Counted from the first letter of the stretch, positions 27,016-37,900 are shown. The stretch: 64,000 bases of DNA from an uncultured Clostridia bacterium (GCA_947627855.1 CANQXR010000001.1:1-64000); one strand, 5' to 3'. The notes: generated by a model from the sequence alone, not told the origin. Program-made: numbers and translations.

Positions 27016-27837
27016 ATGCCATATATGAATATTATACTTATTGTTTTGGCTGTAGTCCTGATTGTGGGATTGGTTGTTATGACAATTTCTCTTAAAAAGC
27101 TTATTCTCAGACAGAAGCCTGATGAAGTACCCGATAAATATATAGAGGTACAGAAGAATGATGACCATATAAGAGACTTTTTTGACATAAATACAAAGAA
27201 AGAAACAAAGGTCTCGTCATTTAAGGAAGAGTATGAGGAAGAGGAGCGAACAACAGGTCTTGACTTTGAGAGTTACTATAAAAAAACTTCCTCTCAAAAC
27301 GAAACAAAGGAAGAAAAACAGTCTGCCCCATCTTTTAAGAATGATTATGATGACGAATTTAAAACTGTCAGCTTTGAAAATAATTATTACAGAGAAGATG
27401 AGCCTGCGGCAGAGGCTTTTTCAGCCGCTGAGGAGCCGAAAAACGATGATACCTTGTCTATTGACAATGAGGCAGAGGCTGAAAACGATGAAACGCAGAC
27501 TATGGAAGATGATACACAGGCTATGGAGCCGGAGCCTGCAAGACCGAATGTGGTGTTGACCTACAGGGACAGAGACAGAAGCCGCATTATAAAAATGACT
27601 ACGGATCAGGTTACGGTGGGCAGAAGTGTGGGAAGCGATCTGCTGCTTGGCAAAGACAGCTTTTGCAGCCGCAATCATGCGATTTTTACATTTCGCGAGG
27701 GCAGACTTTGTTTAAAGGATCTTAACAGCAAAAACGGTACCTTTGTAGACGGTGAAAGGGTGGACGGAGAGGTTGTTATTGAAAAGAACTGTCAGGTTGC
27801 TTTTGGAAATGCTGTTGTGCAGGTTCAGATTGATTAA
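27016..27837 (+). CDS. Membrane-anchored FHA-domain protein
   Basis: 273 aa from the ATG at 27016 (AGGTGA 5 bases upstream; GTG at 27007 is an alternative). One N-terminal membrane span (about 2-24) is followed by a long acidic linker and a C-terminal FHA domain (about 190-270) with GRS, S-R-N-H and LNSKNGTFVDG, the residues that bind phosphothreonine. The linker carries the Thr motifs DETQTM and DDTQAM just before the FHA domain, candidate sites for the two kinases downstream. It may link phosphorylation to the secretion machine, possibly filling the scaffold role of EssB, which I cannot find here. Two PP2C and two kinase genes follow. Confidence 0.88.
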   Translation: MPYMNIILIVLAVVLIVGLVVMTISLKKLILRQKPDEVPDKYIEVQKNDDHIRDFFDINTKKETKVSSFKEEYEEEERTTGLDFESYYKKTSSQNETKEEKQSAPSFKNDYDDEFKTVSFENNYYREDEPAAEAFSAAEEPKNDDTLSIDNEAEAENDETQTMEDDTQAMEPEPARPNVVLTYRDRDRSRIIKMTTDQVTVGRSVGSDLLLGKDSFCSRNHAIFTFREGRLCLKDLNSKNGTFVDGERVDGEVVIEKNCQVAFGNAVVQVQID

Positions 27838-27851
27838 CAGGAGGGCGCCTT

Positions 27852-28586
27852 ATGATTTTTCCGGAGATTGGGTATATAAGTGATAAGGGAAATGTCAGAA
27901 AAGAAAATCAAGACAGGGTTCTGGTTCTTCAGGAGACGGGGCGTTCTCTTTGCGTTGTTGCAGACGGAATGGGCGGAACGGAAAACGGAGCCATGGCAAG
28001 TGATGTGGCTGTAAAGAGACTGAAGTCATGGTGGATAAGCTGTAAGGACACTCTTGACAAGTTAGACAGAAAGCGTCTGACGGATTTGTTTTACGAGGCT
28101 CTTATAGGTGTAAATGAAGCCGTGGTGAGGTGCTGCAGAATTCAGAAAATTAAGGCAGGCACAACCCTTACGGCTCTGCTCATTGTGGATGATTTTGCTC
28201 TTGCTGCATATTCCGGCGACACAAGGCTTTACAGGGTAAGGGGCAAAAAAATAAGCCAGCTCAGCGAGGATGAAACCCTTTATAACTATTTTGAAAATTA
28301 TGAAACCGAGGCTGTCAATTCCGGAAAGAATAAAAGCATATTGATTTCATATATAGGAAAGGAAAATAATTTTTCTGTAAATTTGTATTCGGAGGAAGTC
28401 ATTGCAGGAGATATTTTTATAATATGTTCTGACGGGGCTTATAATTATCTTAACTTTGAAAATGAAGAGACTTTAGAAAGGCTTAAGGTATATCCACCTG
28501 ATGCGCTGGTGAAAATGCTTGCCAATGAAATAAAAAAACAGAAGGCGTCGGACAATTTATCTATAATTATTGCAAAATGCAGATAG
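27852..28586 (+). CDS. PP2C-family Ser/Thr phosphatase 1
   Basis: 244 aa. The metal-binding and core motifs are in order: NQDR (start), VADGMGG, GTTLTALL, SGDTRLYR, CSDG and SDNLS near the end. These fit a manganese-dependent PP2C/Stp-type phosphatase that removes phosphate from threonine. It is cytoplasmic with no membrane span. The gene starts 14 bases after the FHA gene and almost certainly reverses phosphorylation of the FHA protein and/or kinases. Confidence 0.93.
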   Translation: MIFPEIGYISDKGNVRKENQDRVLVLQETGRSLCVVADGMGGTENGAMASDVAVKRLKSWWISCKDTLDKLDRKRLTDLFYEALIGVNEAVVRCCRIQKIKAGTTLTALLIVDDFALAAYSGDTRLYRVRGKKISQLSEDETLYNYFENYETEAVNSGKNKSILISYIGKENNFSVNLYSEEVIAGDIFIICSDGAYNYLNFENEETLERLKVYPPDALVKMLANEIKKQKASDNLSIIIAKCR

Positions 28587-28599
28587 AGCGGGTGTTATT

Positions 28600-30099
28600 A
28601 TGAAAAAAATATTTATGATTTTATTATCGGCTTTTTTAATTGCGGGAGCTGTTTATGAAAGCCTTGGAAATGAAGTGAGCATGAAAATTTCAGAGTATGA
28701 GGAAGGCATACTTGAAGCTGCTTCTGTTCAGCTGCCTTATAAATCGGGAATTAAGGTGGATTCGGAAATCATAGACCCTCTTGTCAGGACAGCTCTTGCT
28801 GAAGCAGCAAAATATGAAAATGCCGAAGAAACAAAATATAAAACCCCCGAAAAAAATGTATATGTAAACCTGAAGGGGGCATATAAAAAAATAAATTTGA
28901 TTCTTGGCACAGATCTTGCAGATTATGCGGGGCTTATAGACAATATTATTATAAACGCAAACGGAGTTTATTTACATGTAAAGCCGACTGAGCTTAATAT
29001 AAGGAAATCGAACACAGACAGTGTGCAGATCGAAGTGGTGGATAAAAATAATGTTGTTGCAAAATATAATGGTACGGCAGGAATACGCTTTTTAAAGCTT
29101 ATACTTATGGTTCTGTTTGCGGCAGCAGCAGTGTATATTTTTGTTTTTATGCTTAAACTTAAAGGCATGAGCCTTAAAGAGGGAGCAAATAAAAAATTAT
29201 TTTACATAACAGGGAGTTGTTTTTTTGTTTTGTCAGCAACTCTTTTTGCAGTTGTTCTTTTTGCTGATTTTTCATCGGCTGCTGACAGAAAGCCTGTTAA
29301 ATTCAGGAATGGAAAAACTGCATATTTTGATGTTCAGATATCCGGCTCATCTCAAGATTTAAGGGGCGTTTATATGGGTATACCCCCCTATGAGGACGGT
29401 CTTAACCCTGACCTTGCGTCTGTGTTCAGACAAAGCGCCGATTCTGTAAAGGGAGACACGGCTTTGGGCGGAAATTATCAGCAAAGTATGAATATAATCA
29501 AATTTCCTCTTGAAGAATCAGGCTCCTATTACATAAGAAATAATGACGTTTCATTTTCGGATGTAAATCAAAGCGATGAGGGGCTTTATGAGGCTGTTTC
29601 AATACTTGCCGCCAAAAACATATTAAGCGGAAAGTCGGACGATGTTTTTGGAACAGAGGACACTGTTACAAGAGCGGAAACCGTGACCATGCTTTGCAAA
29701 ATGCTTAATATAGGCTTTGATGGAAATGGAGAGGATTTTGCAGACATATCAAACAGTGACTGGTTTTATACCTATGCGATGGGTGCCAAGGAAAATGGTG
29801 TTCTTTCAGGTTATGACGACAATACATTCAGAGCGCAGAACACAATAACACGTCAGGAATTTGCTGCTCTTATGGGACAGATTATGCAAAACCGCATGGG
29901 TTATGTTTTGCCTGAAGATAATTCAGCCCTTTCGGCATACAGTGACGGCGGAAGTATTGCCGACTGGGCAAAGCCTTACGTAAGTCTTATGGAAAGAGAA
30001 GGTGTTGGCATATGGCAGGAGGCCTTTCTTCCCTACCAGCCCATTACAAGAGGTGAGGCTGCAATGCTTCTTTACAGGGTTTATTGCCTGTATGATTAA
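28600..30099 (+). CDS. Membrane protein with three SLH domains
   Basis: 499 aa from the ATG at 28600. An N-terminal signal or anchor sequence is followed by an extracellular segment, two closely spaced membrane spans (about 175-195 and 212-235), a second external segment and three SLH domains (about 320-499; for example the pattern F-S-D-V ... A-V-S-I-L-A-A-K-N-I). SLH domains bind pyruvylated secondary cell-wall polymers. The protein may hold the T7SS/kinase complex to the wall or connect it with the S-layer. It is encoded between the two PP2C genes. Confidence 0.85.
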   Translation: MKKIFMILLSAFLIAGAVYESLGNEVSMKISEYEEGILEAASVQLPYKSGIKVDSEIIDPLVRTALAEAAKYENAEETKYKTPEKNVYVNLKGAYKKINLILGTDLADYAGLIDNIIINANGVYLHVKPTELNIRKSNTDSVQIEVVDKNNVVAKYNGTAGIRFLKLILMVLFAAAAVYIFVFMLKLKGMSLKEGANKKLFYITGSCFFVLSATLFAVVLFADFSSAADRKPVKFRNGKTAYFDVQISGSSQDLRGVYMGIPPYEDGLNPDLASVFRQSADSVKGDTALGGNYQQSMNIIKFPLEESGSYYIRNNDVSFSDVNQSDEGLYEAVSILAAKNILSGKSDDVFGTEDTVTRAETVTMLCKMLNIGFDGNGEDFADISNSDWFYTYAMGAKENGVLSGYDDNTFRAQNTITRQEFAALMGQIMQNRMGYVLPEDNSALSAYSDGGSIADWAKPYVSLMEREGVGIWQEAFLPYQPITRGEAAMLLYRVYCLYD

Positions 30100-30126
30100 C
30101 TTAGCTTTAAAAAAGGCGGTGCAGTT

Positions 30127-30924
30127 ATGTATAGAATTGAATGCTATTGTGGAACATTTAAAAACCGGAGAGGCAATAATGAGGATAATTTTTTTGCTGA
30201 CGGATATTACCTTGACGTCTGTCACAGTGATGAAGAATATTCTGTCAGACTTAAGGATGACAGAAAACTGAAATTCGGAGTTTTCGATGGGCTTGGAGGA
30301 GAGGCCAAGGGCGAGAGAGCTTCTTATACAGCGGCAAGTACGCTGAGTGAGAGCGAAAATATGAAAGATTATTATTTCAGAGCCAATGAGCTTGTCTGCA
30401 AACTGTCCGAGGGCAGAAAAGATAAAATTTCGGGCACAACGGTGGCTGCAATTGAAATTTCGTACGGCAGATTCAGGTGTTCCAATATAGGAGACAGCAG
30501 AGCCTATATTATAAGGGATGGGAATATAAGACAGCTAAGTACTGACCATACTTCCCTTCAGACCCTTATAGATTCGGGTGTTATAACAAAAGCTCAGGCG
30601 GAAATGAGCGCATATAGAAATGTTCTCTCACAATGCCTCGGAATGAAGGACGATGAGGTCATAATAAGCCCTTATATCGGAGAGGAATACGCCCTTGAAG
30701 ATAAGGATATAATTCTGCTTTGCTCCGATGGGCTGACAGGGGGGCTTTCCGATAAGAAAATAAAGAATATAATTCTTGGCTGCGGACGGAAAAAGGCTGT
30801 AAATGCTCTGATTCAGGGTGCGCTGAAGGGTGGCTCCTCAGACAACATAACAATTGTAATTCTTTACATAGACAAATCAAGAAGAAATCCGGCTGAAGCT
30901 GTTTTGAGGTTTTTAAGGAGGTAA
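30127..30924 (+). CDS. PP2C-family Ser/Thr phosphatase 2
   Basis: 265 aa. Motifs: N-N-E-D near the start, VFDGLGGEAKGE, SGTTVAA, NIGDSRAY, CSDGLTGG and SSDNIT. It is only distantly similar to the phosphatase at 27852, suggesting different substrates. It ends 5 bases before the kinase gene, implying a kinase-phosphatase pair. Confidence 0.92.
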   Translation: MYRIECYCGTFKNRRGNNEDNFFADGYYLDVCHSDEEYSVRLKDDRKLKFGVFDGLGGEAKGERASYTAASTLSESENMKDYYFRANELVCKLSEGRKDKISGTTVAAIEISYGRFRCSNIGDSRAYIIRDGNIRQLSTDHTSLQTLIDSGVITKAQAEMSAYRNVLSQCLGMKDDEVIISPYIGEEYALEDKDIILLCSDGLTGGLSDKKIKNIILGCGRKKAVNALIQGALKGGSSDNITIVILYIDKSRRNPAEAVLRFLRR

Positions 30925-30929
30925 GGCAA

Positions 30930-33900
30930 ATGTCTGAAAATATAAAAGAATTTGAGCCTTTATGGGGCAAATGGTACGTCACCGATGTTATAGGTGAAGG
31001 TGCCTTCGGGAAGGTTTATAAAATTGAAAGAAAAGAATTTGACAATACATATGAGGCTGCCTTAAAGCATATAAGGATACCTCAGTCACAAGCCGAGGTA
31101 AAAAGCGTTCTTGCAGACGGTATGAGCAGGGAAAGCGCAGAAAGATATTTTTATACAGTTGTAAAAAGCATAATAAGCGAATTTGTGCTTATGTCAAAGC
31201 TTAAGGGAAACAGCAACATAGTAAGCTATGAGGACCATGACGTTGTAAAGGACAAAAACGAAATTGGCTGGGATATATTTATAAGAATGGAACTTCTTAC
31301 CGGACTTATAGACTATATACAGGAAAACGATATTTCAAAAAGACAGATTATAAAACTTGGCATAGATATATGCAGGGCTTTGGAAATCTGCCAGAAGCAT
31401 AATATTATACACAGGGACATAAAGCCCGAAAACATATTTGTTTCTGAAAACGGGGATTTCAAATTGGGGGATTTTGGAATTGCAAGGCAGGTGGAAAAAA
31501 CTGTCGCAGGACTTTCAAAGAAGGGCACTTTTACTTATATTGCGCCGGAGGTGTATAAGGGAGAGGCCTACGGCTCTACGGTAGATATATATTCGTTGGG
31601 AATTGTTATGTACAGACTTCTTAATAATAACAGGGTTCCCTTTATGCCGCCTTATCCCCAACCTATAACTTATTCTGACAGAGAAAAGGCTCTTGTAAAG
31701 CGTATAAGCGGTATGCCCATAGAAAGGCCTGTAAACGCCGATGGTCGTCTGGCGGAAATAGTACTTAAAGCGTGCAGCTATAATCCAAAGGAAAGATACG
31801 AAAGTCCCCGTCTTATGAGAGAGGAGCTTGAAAGCATACTTTACACCGAGATGGAGGCGGGTGTGATTTATCCCCAAGGCGACAAGGCGGAAATTCACAG
31901 CGTACATTATCTGAATACTGCCGAAGTCGGAACAGAGACAATGGGTTTTTCTCAGAATACGGAAGAAAAAACGCCCGTAGGGAATGATTTTGGTGAAACA
32001 TATGATGACGAAACAAAAACAATCGGGGCGGATTTCTTTACCGACGATGAAACAAAGACTATGATACCTGAACCTTCCCCTGATAATACGGAGGATAAGG
32101 CAAAGTATGATTCTATTCGGGAAGAGAGCAGTGTTGAGCCAAATAAGGCTGAAAACAAAGAGGCAGTTTACAGTACTGAGACAGAGCCTGCAATAAGGCC
32201 GCCGGCTCCTGTAGTCAAATCGGGATACGGACCGGATAAGATTGAGGATAATAAAAATATAATGACACATAATGCAGGTCCTCATTATCCTCTGCCTGAA
32301 AAGCGTTTCCCCAAAAAGCTCCTTATAGGCATAGGCGCAGCGGCAATTTGCAGCGGAGCATTTTTTATTTTCGGGAGCAGGTCGGGAAAGACGACAGATA
32401 TCGGGGCGGAGGTTCAGGAGACAGCTGATTTAAGTGGCGTTGAAAAGCATAATCTTTCCATAAAAAATGTAGATATTTCGGCAGGCTCAAGAAATACGGT
32501 TTATCGCAATGCTGACGGCACTGTGGTTTCGTTGGGCGACAGCAGCTTCGGGCAGGATTCTTTGGAGGACTGGTCTAATATAATGGCTGTTTCTGCCGGA
32601 TATGCTCATAATGTGGGGCTTAAATCAGATGGTACCGTTGTGGCGGTGGGACGAAACACGAAGGGCGAATGCAATGTTGAAAACTGGTCTGATATAATAC
32701 AGATATCAGCGGGAGGAGACTGTACTGTAGGTCTTAAATCTGACGGAACCGTGAAATGCTCGGGAGTCTACAGCTGTTATGAAATACCCGGAAATATGGA
32801 CTATATTTATTTTGAAACTCCGGATCTTAGGAATTGGATCAGTATAAGCAGCGTAGAAGCCGGAAATCACCATATCGTGGGACTTAAAAAGGACGGAACG
32901 GTAATTGCAGTGGGTTATAATCAATATGGTGAATGTGACTTGGACAGCTGGGAGGATATTACGGCGGTGGACACAGGCGAATTTCACACTGTGGGGCTTA
33001 AATCCGACGGTACAGTTGTAGCTGCGGGCAGCAATGAAAACGGGCAGTGCAATGTTTCGGACTGGACAGATATAGTTGCTGTGACGGCAGGGGCATACTA
33101 TACGGTGGGTCTTAAATCAGACGGAACTGTTGTTGCGGTAGGCTCTGATACTGACGGACAATGCGACGTTTCAGGCTGGACAGACATAAAGGCCATATCA
33201 GCAGGTGATTTTCACACGGCAGGTCTTAAATCCGATGGCTCTGTACTTATGACAGGAAACAACAACTATGGACAATGTGATTTAACAACGGCTGATGAAA
33301 CAAAAGCTGATGAAGCGTCCATAAACCCTGTAAATCCTTCTCACATAGCTGTGGTGGATGGCGATTTATGCGTAGGCGTAAAAAAAGACGGTACGATTAC
33401 GATTGCTGAAATCAATTCCTTTTCGGATTTAAAGGATCCGGTCAAAAGCTGGGACGGTATTGTTTCCGTAGCCGCAAACGGTAATGACCTTTTGGGTCTT
33501 GGAAAGGACGGAACGATAGTATCCGCATACAGCGGTTTCGGAGCTTATAAGGATTGGAAGAATGTGGTTTCCATAGTCGGAAAAGGTGAGGATTTTCTGG
33601 CACTTAAGGATAACGGAACCGTTGTGGGAGAATACGAAGGCATAGAAGGCTGGACAGATATAGTCTGCATAGCTGCCTCTAAAAAATGTGCTGTGGGTGT
33701 AAAGAAAGACGGCACTGTCGAAGCTACGGCAATAAGGCAGGAGTATAATGGATTTGATTTCGGACAGACAAATGTAAAAAACTGGAGCGACATAATTTCT
33801 GCTTCATCAGGCTCCTACCATACAGTGGGGCTTAAGAAGGACGGCACTGTTGTTTCAACTAAAATAAATGCGGAAAAGAGTACCTTTGACTGCGGTCAGA

Positions 33901-34172
33901 CGAATGTGGAAGGCTGGACCGGTATAATAGCCGTAGCGGCAGGAGATTTTCATACTGTGGGGCTTAAATCGGACGGCACTGTTGTTTCAACAAAGCTTTC
34001 GGAGGACCTTAAAGTAAACTGCGGACAGACAGACGTGGAGGGCTGGACAGATATAGCGGAAATATATGCAGGCTCAGACTGGACGATAGGTGTAAAAAGG
34101 GACGGCACTGTTGTGGCGGCAGGAGGAGAAAAGCTTAACAAAAGATTAAGCAAATGGACAGACATAGGCTGA
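30930..34172 (+). CDS. Receptor Ser/Thr kinase with extracellular RCC1-like repeats
   Basis: 1080 aa. The kinase domain (about 10-290) has a G-E-G-A-F-G-K-V loop, catalytic lysine in AALKHI, HRDIKPEN and DFG. A juxtamembrane region (about 310-460) holds acidic Thr motifs (TETM, DETKTI, DETKTM). One membrane span (about 464-486) is followed by an extracellular region (about 510-1080) of many repeats of the GLKSDGTVVAVG...W-x-D-I type, as in RCC1/ATS1 beta-propellers. This is the Hanks-type receptor layout of PknB-like kinases, with the usual PASTA sensor replaced by a propeller. It probably senses a wall or surface partner and phosphorylates the FHA protein or itself. Confidence 0.93.
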   Translation: MSENIKEFEPLWGKWYVTDVIGEGAFGKVYKIERKEFDNTYEAALKHIRIPQSQAEVKSVLADGMSRESAERYFYTVVKSIISEFVLMSKLKGNSNIVSYEDHDVVKDKNEIGWDIFIRMELLTGLIDYIQENDISKRQIIKLGIDICRALEICQKHNIIHRDIKPENIFVSENGDFKLGDFGIARQVEKTVAGLSKKGTFTYIAPEVYKGEAYGSTVDIYSLGIVMYRLLNNNRVPFMPPYPQPITYSDREKALVKRISGMPIERPVNADGRLAEIVLKACSYNPKERYESPRLMREELESILYTEMEAGVIYPQGDKAEIHSVHYLNTAEVGTETMGFSQNTEEKTPVGNDFGETYDDETKTIGADFFTDDETKTMIPEPSPDNTEDKAKYDSIREESSVEPNKAENKEAVYSTETEPAIRPPAPVVKSGYGPDKIEDNKNIMTHNAGPHYPLPEKRFPKKLLIGIGAAAICSGAFFIFGSRSGKTTDIGAEVQETADLSGVEKHNLSIKNVDISAGSRNTVYRNADGTVVSLGDSSFGQDSLEDWSNIMAVSAGYAHNVGLKSDGTVVAVGRNTKGECNVENWSDIIQISAGGDCTVGLKSDGTVKCSGVYSCYEIPGNMDYIYFETPDLRNWISISSVEAGNHHIVGLKKDGTVIAVGYNQYGECDLDSWEDITAVDTGEFHTVGLKSDGTVVAAGSNENGQCNVSDWTDIVAVTAGAYYTVGLKSDGTVVAVGSDTDGQCDVSGWTDIKAISAGDFHTAGLKSDGSVLMTGNNNYGQCDLTTADETKADEASINPVNPSHIAVVDGDLCVGVKKDGTITIAEINSFSDLKDPVKSWDGIVSVAANGNDLLGLGKDGTIVSAYSGFGAYKDWKNVVSIVGKGEDFLALKDNGTVVGEYEGIEGWTDIVCIAASKKCAVGVKKDGTVEATAIRQEYNGFDFGQTNVKNWSDIISASSGSYHTVGLKKDGTVVSTKINAEKSTFDCGQTNVEGWTGIIAVAAGDFHTVGLKSDGTVVSTKLSEDLKVNCGQTDVEGWTDIAEIYAGSDWTIGVKRDGTVVAAGGEKLNKRLSKWTDIG

Positions 34173-34193
34173 CGTATGAAGGGAGAAAACAAT

Positions 34194-34364
34194 ATGAATG
34201 AAATTATGTTTTATGGAGGATTGGCAGGGGCAGGTATTTTTCTGCTTCTGGGAATTGTATTTTTTGTCGTTTACTATATAAAAGGTCTTAAGCTCAGATA
34301 TGTTTTTGATAAGGAATACGGAGAGGGCGCTTATATAAAGAAAGGGAAAAAGAATGAAGCTTAA
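34194..34364 (+). CDS. Small single-span membrane protein
   Basis: 56 aa from the ATG at 34194 (GGGAG 8 bases upstream). One hydrophobic helix (about 6-29) is followed by a basic cytoplasmic tail. Its end overlaps the next start by 11 bases. It could be a regulator or assembly factor of the surrounding kinases. The family is not recognised. Confidence 0.6.
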   Translation: MNEIMFYGGLAGAGIFLLLGIVFFVVYYIKGLKLRYVFDKEYGEGAYIKKGKKNEA

Positions 34365-34959
34365 AAAAATAATTGCTGCCGGGGCTGTGTCTGCTATGGC
34401 GCTTCAGAGCGGCGGGGTTTTAGCCGCAGCAAGTACAATGACTACAATTGACCGGGACAGTCTGCTGAAGCCGGGGAATCACACTATTGTGGCGGAATGG
34501 TCTGATGGTTCTGACGTCAAAAGATCGGAAAATACTTATTCAAAGTATGACGGTCCCTCTATAAAAATTTATCTCAACGGAAAAGAGGTTGAAACAGACA
34601 CCGAGCCACAAATTATTGATGGCACAACCTATGTGCCCGCAAGAGCCGTATTTGAGGATATGGGCTTGGAGGTAGAGTGGAATCAGGACTCAAAAAGTAT
34701 AATTCTGAAAGGGGCGGGAGTTATTACCTCTATGACAATAGGCAGTACCGAGCTTAAAATGAGGGCTATGTACAATGAAAATGATGTCAGAATGCACACC
34801 TTGTCCAAAGCGCCTGAAATAATAAACTCCCGTGTAATGATTCCCTTAAGAGGTACGGCAGAGCTTTATGGAGCTAGTGTAGACTGGGATCCTGATGAAA
34901 AAAGGATAGACATTGTTTATCTTACAGGTGAGGTTATTTCTGTGGACTCGCAGTTATGA
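34354..34959 (+). CDS. Secreted stalk-domain (copper amine oxidase N-like) protein
   Basis: 201 aa. A signal peptide (1-26, ending V-L-A-A-A) is followed by a stalk-domain signature: I-Y-L-N-G-K-E-V, then GTTYVPARAVFEDMGLEVEW, and a second pattern VMIPLRGTAELYG...DWDPDEKRI. Such domains are surface adhesion or attachment modules in Clostridia. Together with the copies at 252 and 1784 it gives three stalk-domain proteins across neighbouring loci. Confidence 0.85.
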   Translation: MKLKKIIAAGAVSAMALQSGGVLAAASTMTTIDRDSLLKPGNHTIVAEWSDGSDVKRSENTYSKYDGPSIKIYLNGKEVETDTEPQIIDGTTYVPARAVFEDMGLEVEWNQDSKSIILKGAGVITSMTIGSTELKMRAMYNENDVRMHTLSKAPEIINSRVMIPLRGTAELYGASVDWDPDEKRIDIVYLTGEVISVDSQL

Positions 34960-34981
34960 GTTATGAAAAGGGAGGAAAGTT

Positions 34982-37900
34982 ATGGCGCAAATAATTGCTT
35001 CCACTTATGAAATTATAGAAAAAATAGGCTCCGGAGGAGGAGGCGTGGTTTATCTTGCCAACCATACCCGACTTAACAAAAGGGTTGTGCTAAAGGCAGA
35101 CAAAAGAAAAATCACCACAAGACCCGAGATTTTAAGGCGTGAGGTGGACGCCCTTAAGGATCTGAGCCATACATATATACCACAGGTGTATGATTTTTTT
35201 GTGGAGGACGATACAGTATATACCGTTATTGACTATATTGAGGGCGAAAGCCTTGACAGACCACTTAAAAGAGGAGAAAGGTTTACCCAGCCCCAGGTCA
35301 TAAAATGGGCTGTTCAGCTTCTGGAGGCTCTTGCTTATCTGCATAAGCCCATACACGGCACACCGCCCCGTGGAATTGTGCACAGCGACATAAAACCTGC
35401 GAACATAATGCTTAAATCAAATGGGGACATCTGCCTTATTGATTTTAACATTGCTCTTGCCCTTGGTGAAGAAAATGTTGTGGGGCTTAGTGCAGGCTAT
35501 GCTTCTCCTGAGCATTATGGACTGGATTTTTCGAGGGATACTTCCTTTACGACAGGCGCAGTAAGCCGATCCGTAAGCAAAGGGACTGCCGAAAAAACGT
35601 TCCAAGACGACAGCACAAAAACAATGCCTTCTGACTCAACAATGACTATGGCAGGGGACGATGAAGAAAAGGTTACTGTGACAATGGCTATGAATCCCTC
35701 GGGAACAGGCAGCATTTCGTCCCTTAAAAAAATTGTTGTTCCCGATGCCCGTTCAGACATATACAGTCTTGGAGCAACCTTATATCATCTTATTTCAGGA
35801 GTAAAACCCGCCAAGAATGCGGCTGAGGTAATACCTCTTTCGGGAGAGGGCATTTCGCCTCTTGTAGCGGATATAATAAAAAAAGCTATGCAGCCCAACC
35901 CTGATATGAGATATCAGAGTGCGGAGGAAATGCTTTGGGACTTTACCCATCTCAGAGAAAACGACCCACGTACAATAAGAAGAAAAAGAATAAGAAATAC
36001 GGCTGCTGCGGTTATGACGGCTTTTATGGCTGCGAGCTTGTTTGTGTCCTTTACGGGGCTTAAAAGAATGGAGGCTGAAAAAAGCTCTCTTGCCCTTGCT
36101 GCCAATTCAAGAAATGCTCTTGAAAGCGGCAATCCCGATCAAGCGGTGGAGCTTGCTCTTAAGGCTCTTCCCAAAAGCGGAATATTTACTCCCGCCTATA
36201 CAGCAGAGGCTGAAAAGGCTCTCGCCGATTCATCGGGTGTATATAATCTCTCAGACAGCTTCAGAGCATATCACAATAAGGAGCTGCCTTCTGAGATATT
36301 TAAAATATGTCTTTCCCCTGACGGCAAAACGGGGGCTGCCACCTATTCCTTTGCAGCGGTAATATTTGATACAGAAACAGGAAAAACAAAAGCTGAGCTG
36401 CCTCTTGCGCAGTCGGCTCTTTCAGATGTTGTTTTTGTAAATGATCAGCTTATAGCTTATGCAGGTGACAAGGGACTTACATTGTATGACATAACAAAGG
36501 CAGCTGACCTCTGGAACGGAGAAGCAGTGACACATATAGCAGTTTCCTCTGATGGGCAGACAATTGCTGGTATTTACAAAAATGAAAGCAAAGCATATAT
36601 ATATGACATAGAAGGAAACCGGAGAAAGGTTATAGATTTTGCAGGCAAAAAGCAAAATGTTGTGGAAAATGATTTTTTTGCAGACCCTATGGATAATCTT
36701 TTAAAGCTCAGCGATGATGGAAGATATCTGGCGGTAAGCTTTGATGATGGCGGCATTAATCTTTTTGACACCGAAAATGCCGAGGGAGATATAACTATAT
36801 TTGATAATTCAGATTATATACATTTTGAAGGCGGATTTTGCGGAAAATATTTTGCTTTTTCAGGCTCAAATGAAAATGAATCTGAATTTATAATTGCAGA
36901 CACCGAGGAGCTTGTTATTACTCAGGATTTTGTTGCTGATGGGAAAATATCCGTCAGAACCGATGAAGATGGAATATATCTGTCAAACCTGAGCACAGCG
37001 GTAAAAATAAATCCCGAAACAGGCGAACAGCAGGAACTGGCATACACTGACTCAGACATAAAGGATTTTTCAGTATATAAAGGAACAGTGCTTGCTCTTA
37101 CTGAGAAAAACGAGTGCCTTTTCTATAAGGATGGCGGCAGGTTTTTTTCAAAAATTGCACCTGTACAGGCTGATTTTGATTTTGTGGATATATCGGCGGA
37201 TTTTGCTGTTGCCGCAGGAAGAAACAAATCCGGTGTAAATATATTCAAGGCGGTGACGAATGACGGAGCCGAAATTGCGGTATATGATAAAACAGATATC
37301 CATGATGAGGCAAGAGTCAATTCTGACAGAACAAAGACAATGCTTTTTGACTATAAGGGATTCAGACTGTATACCTCTGATGGAAAGCTTATTAACAGCG
37401 TTATGCTGCCTGACCCGGAGGCTGTGTATGATGAACAATACTGTCATAATAGCGGCAACCTTGCCGTTATGTATAAGGACGCATTCAGACTTTATTCCGG
37501 AGAGGACGGAAGGGCTATATATGAAGCTGATAATCTCAGGTCTGTTTTCTATGCGCCCTATGGGGTGAGCATATACACAGATGAGGGAGAGCTTAAGCTC
37601 ATTGACCTTGATACGGCTGAGGAATTATTTTCCGAAAAGGCTCAGGGCGATTTTGCAGTTTATTGCGGAATGGTTGTTGACAGTGAATTTTTAAACGGAA
37701 GAAAGATTATAGGTGCCGGAAAGACGGAGAAGGGATATTACTTTGCTGTTGCCGATAATGAGAATTGTTGTGTATATTCTCATGACGGAAAGGAGCTTTT
37801 CACAGTGCCTGTTTCTGAAAATACCGAAGCATTTTTCACTGAGGGAGAAATTATAATCTCGCCTACCCACGGCACTCCCGAGGTTTACAGACTTGATGGA

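Noticed and set aside
32480-34172. Tandem DNA repeats that could be taken for a repeat array
   Set aside because: They are coding repeats of the RCC1-like domain with varied spacing and sequence, not CRISPR or satellite DNA.
34982-35990. Kinase 2 as a pseudokinase because of HSD and DFN
   Set aside because: Catalytic lysine, helix-C glutamate, catalytic Asp, Asn and metal-binding Asp are all present, so loss of activity is not supported.
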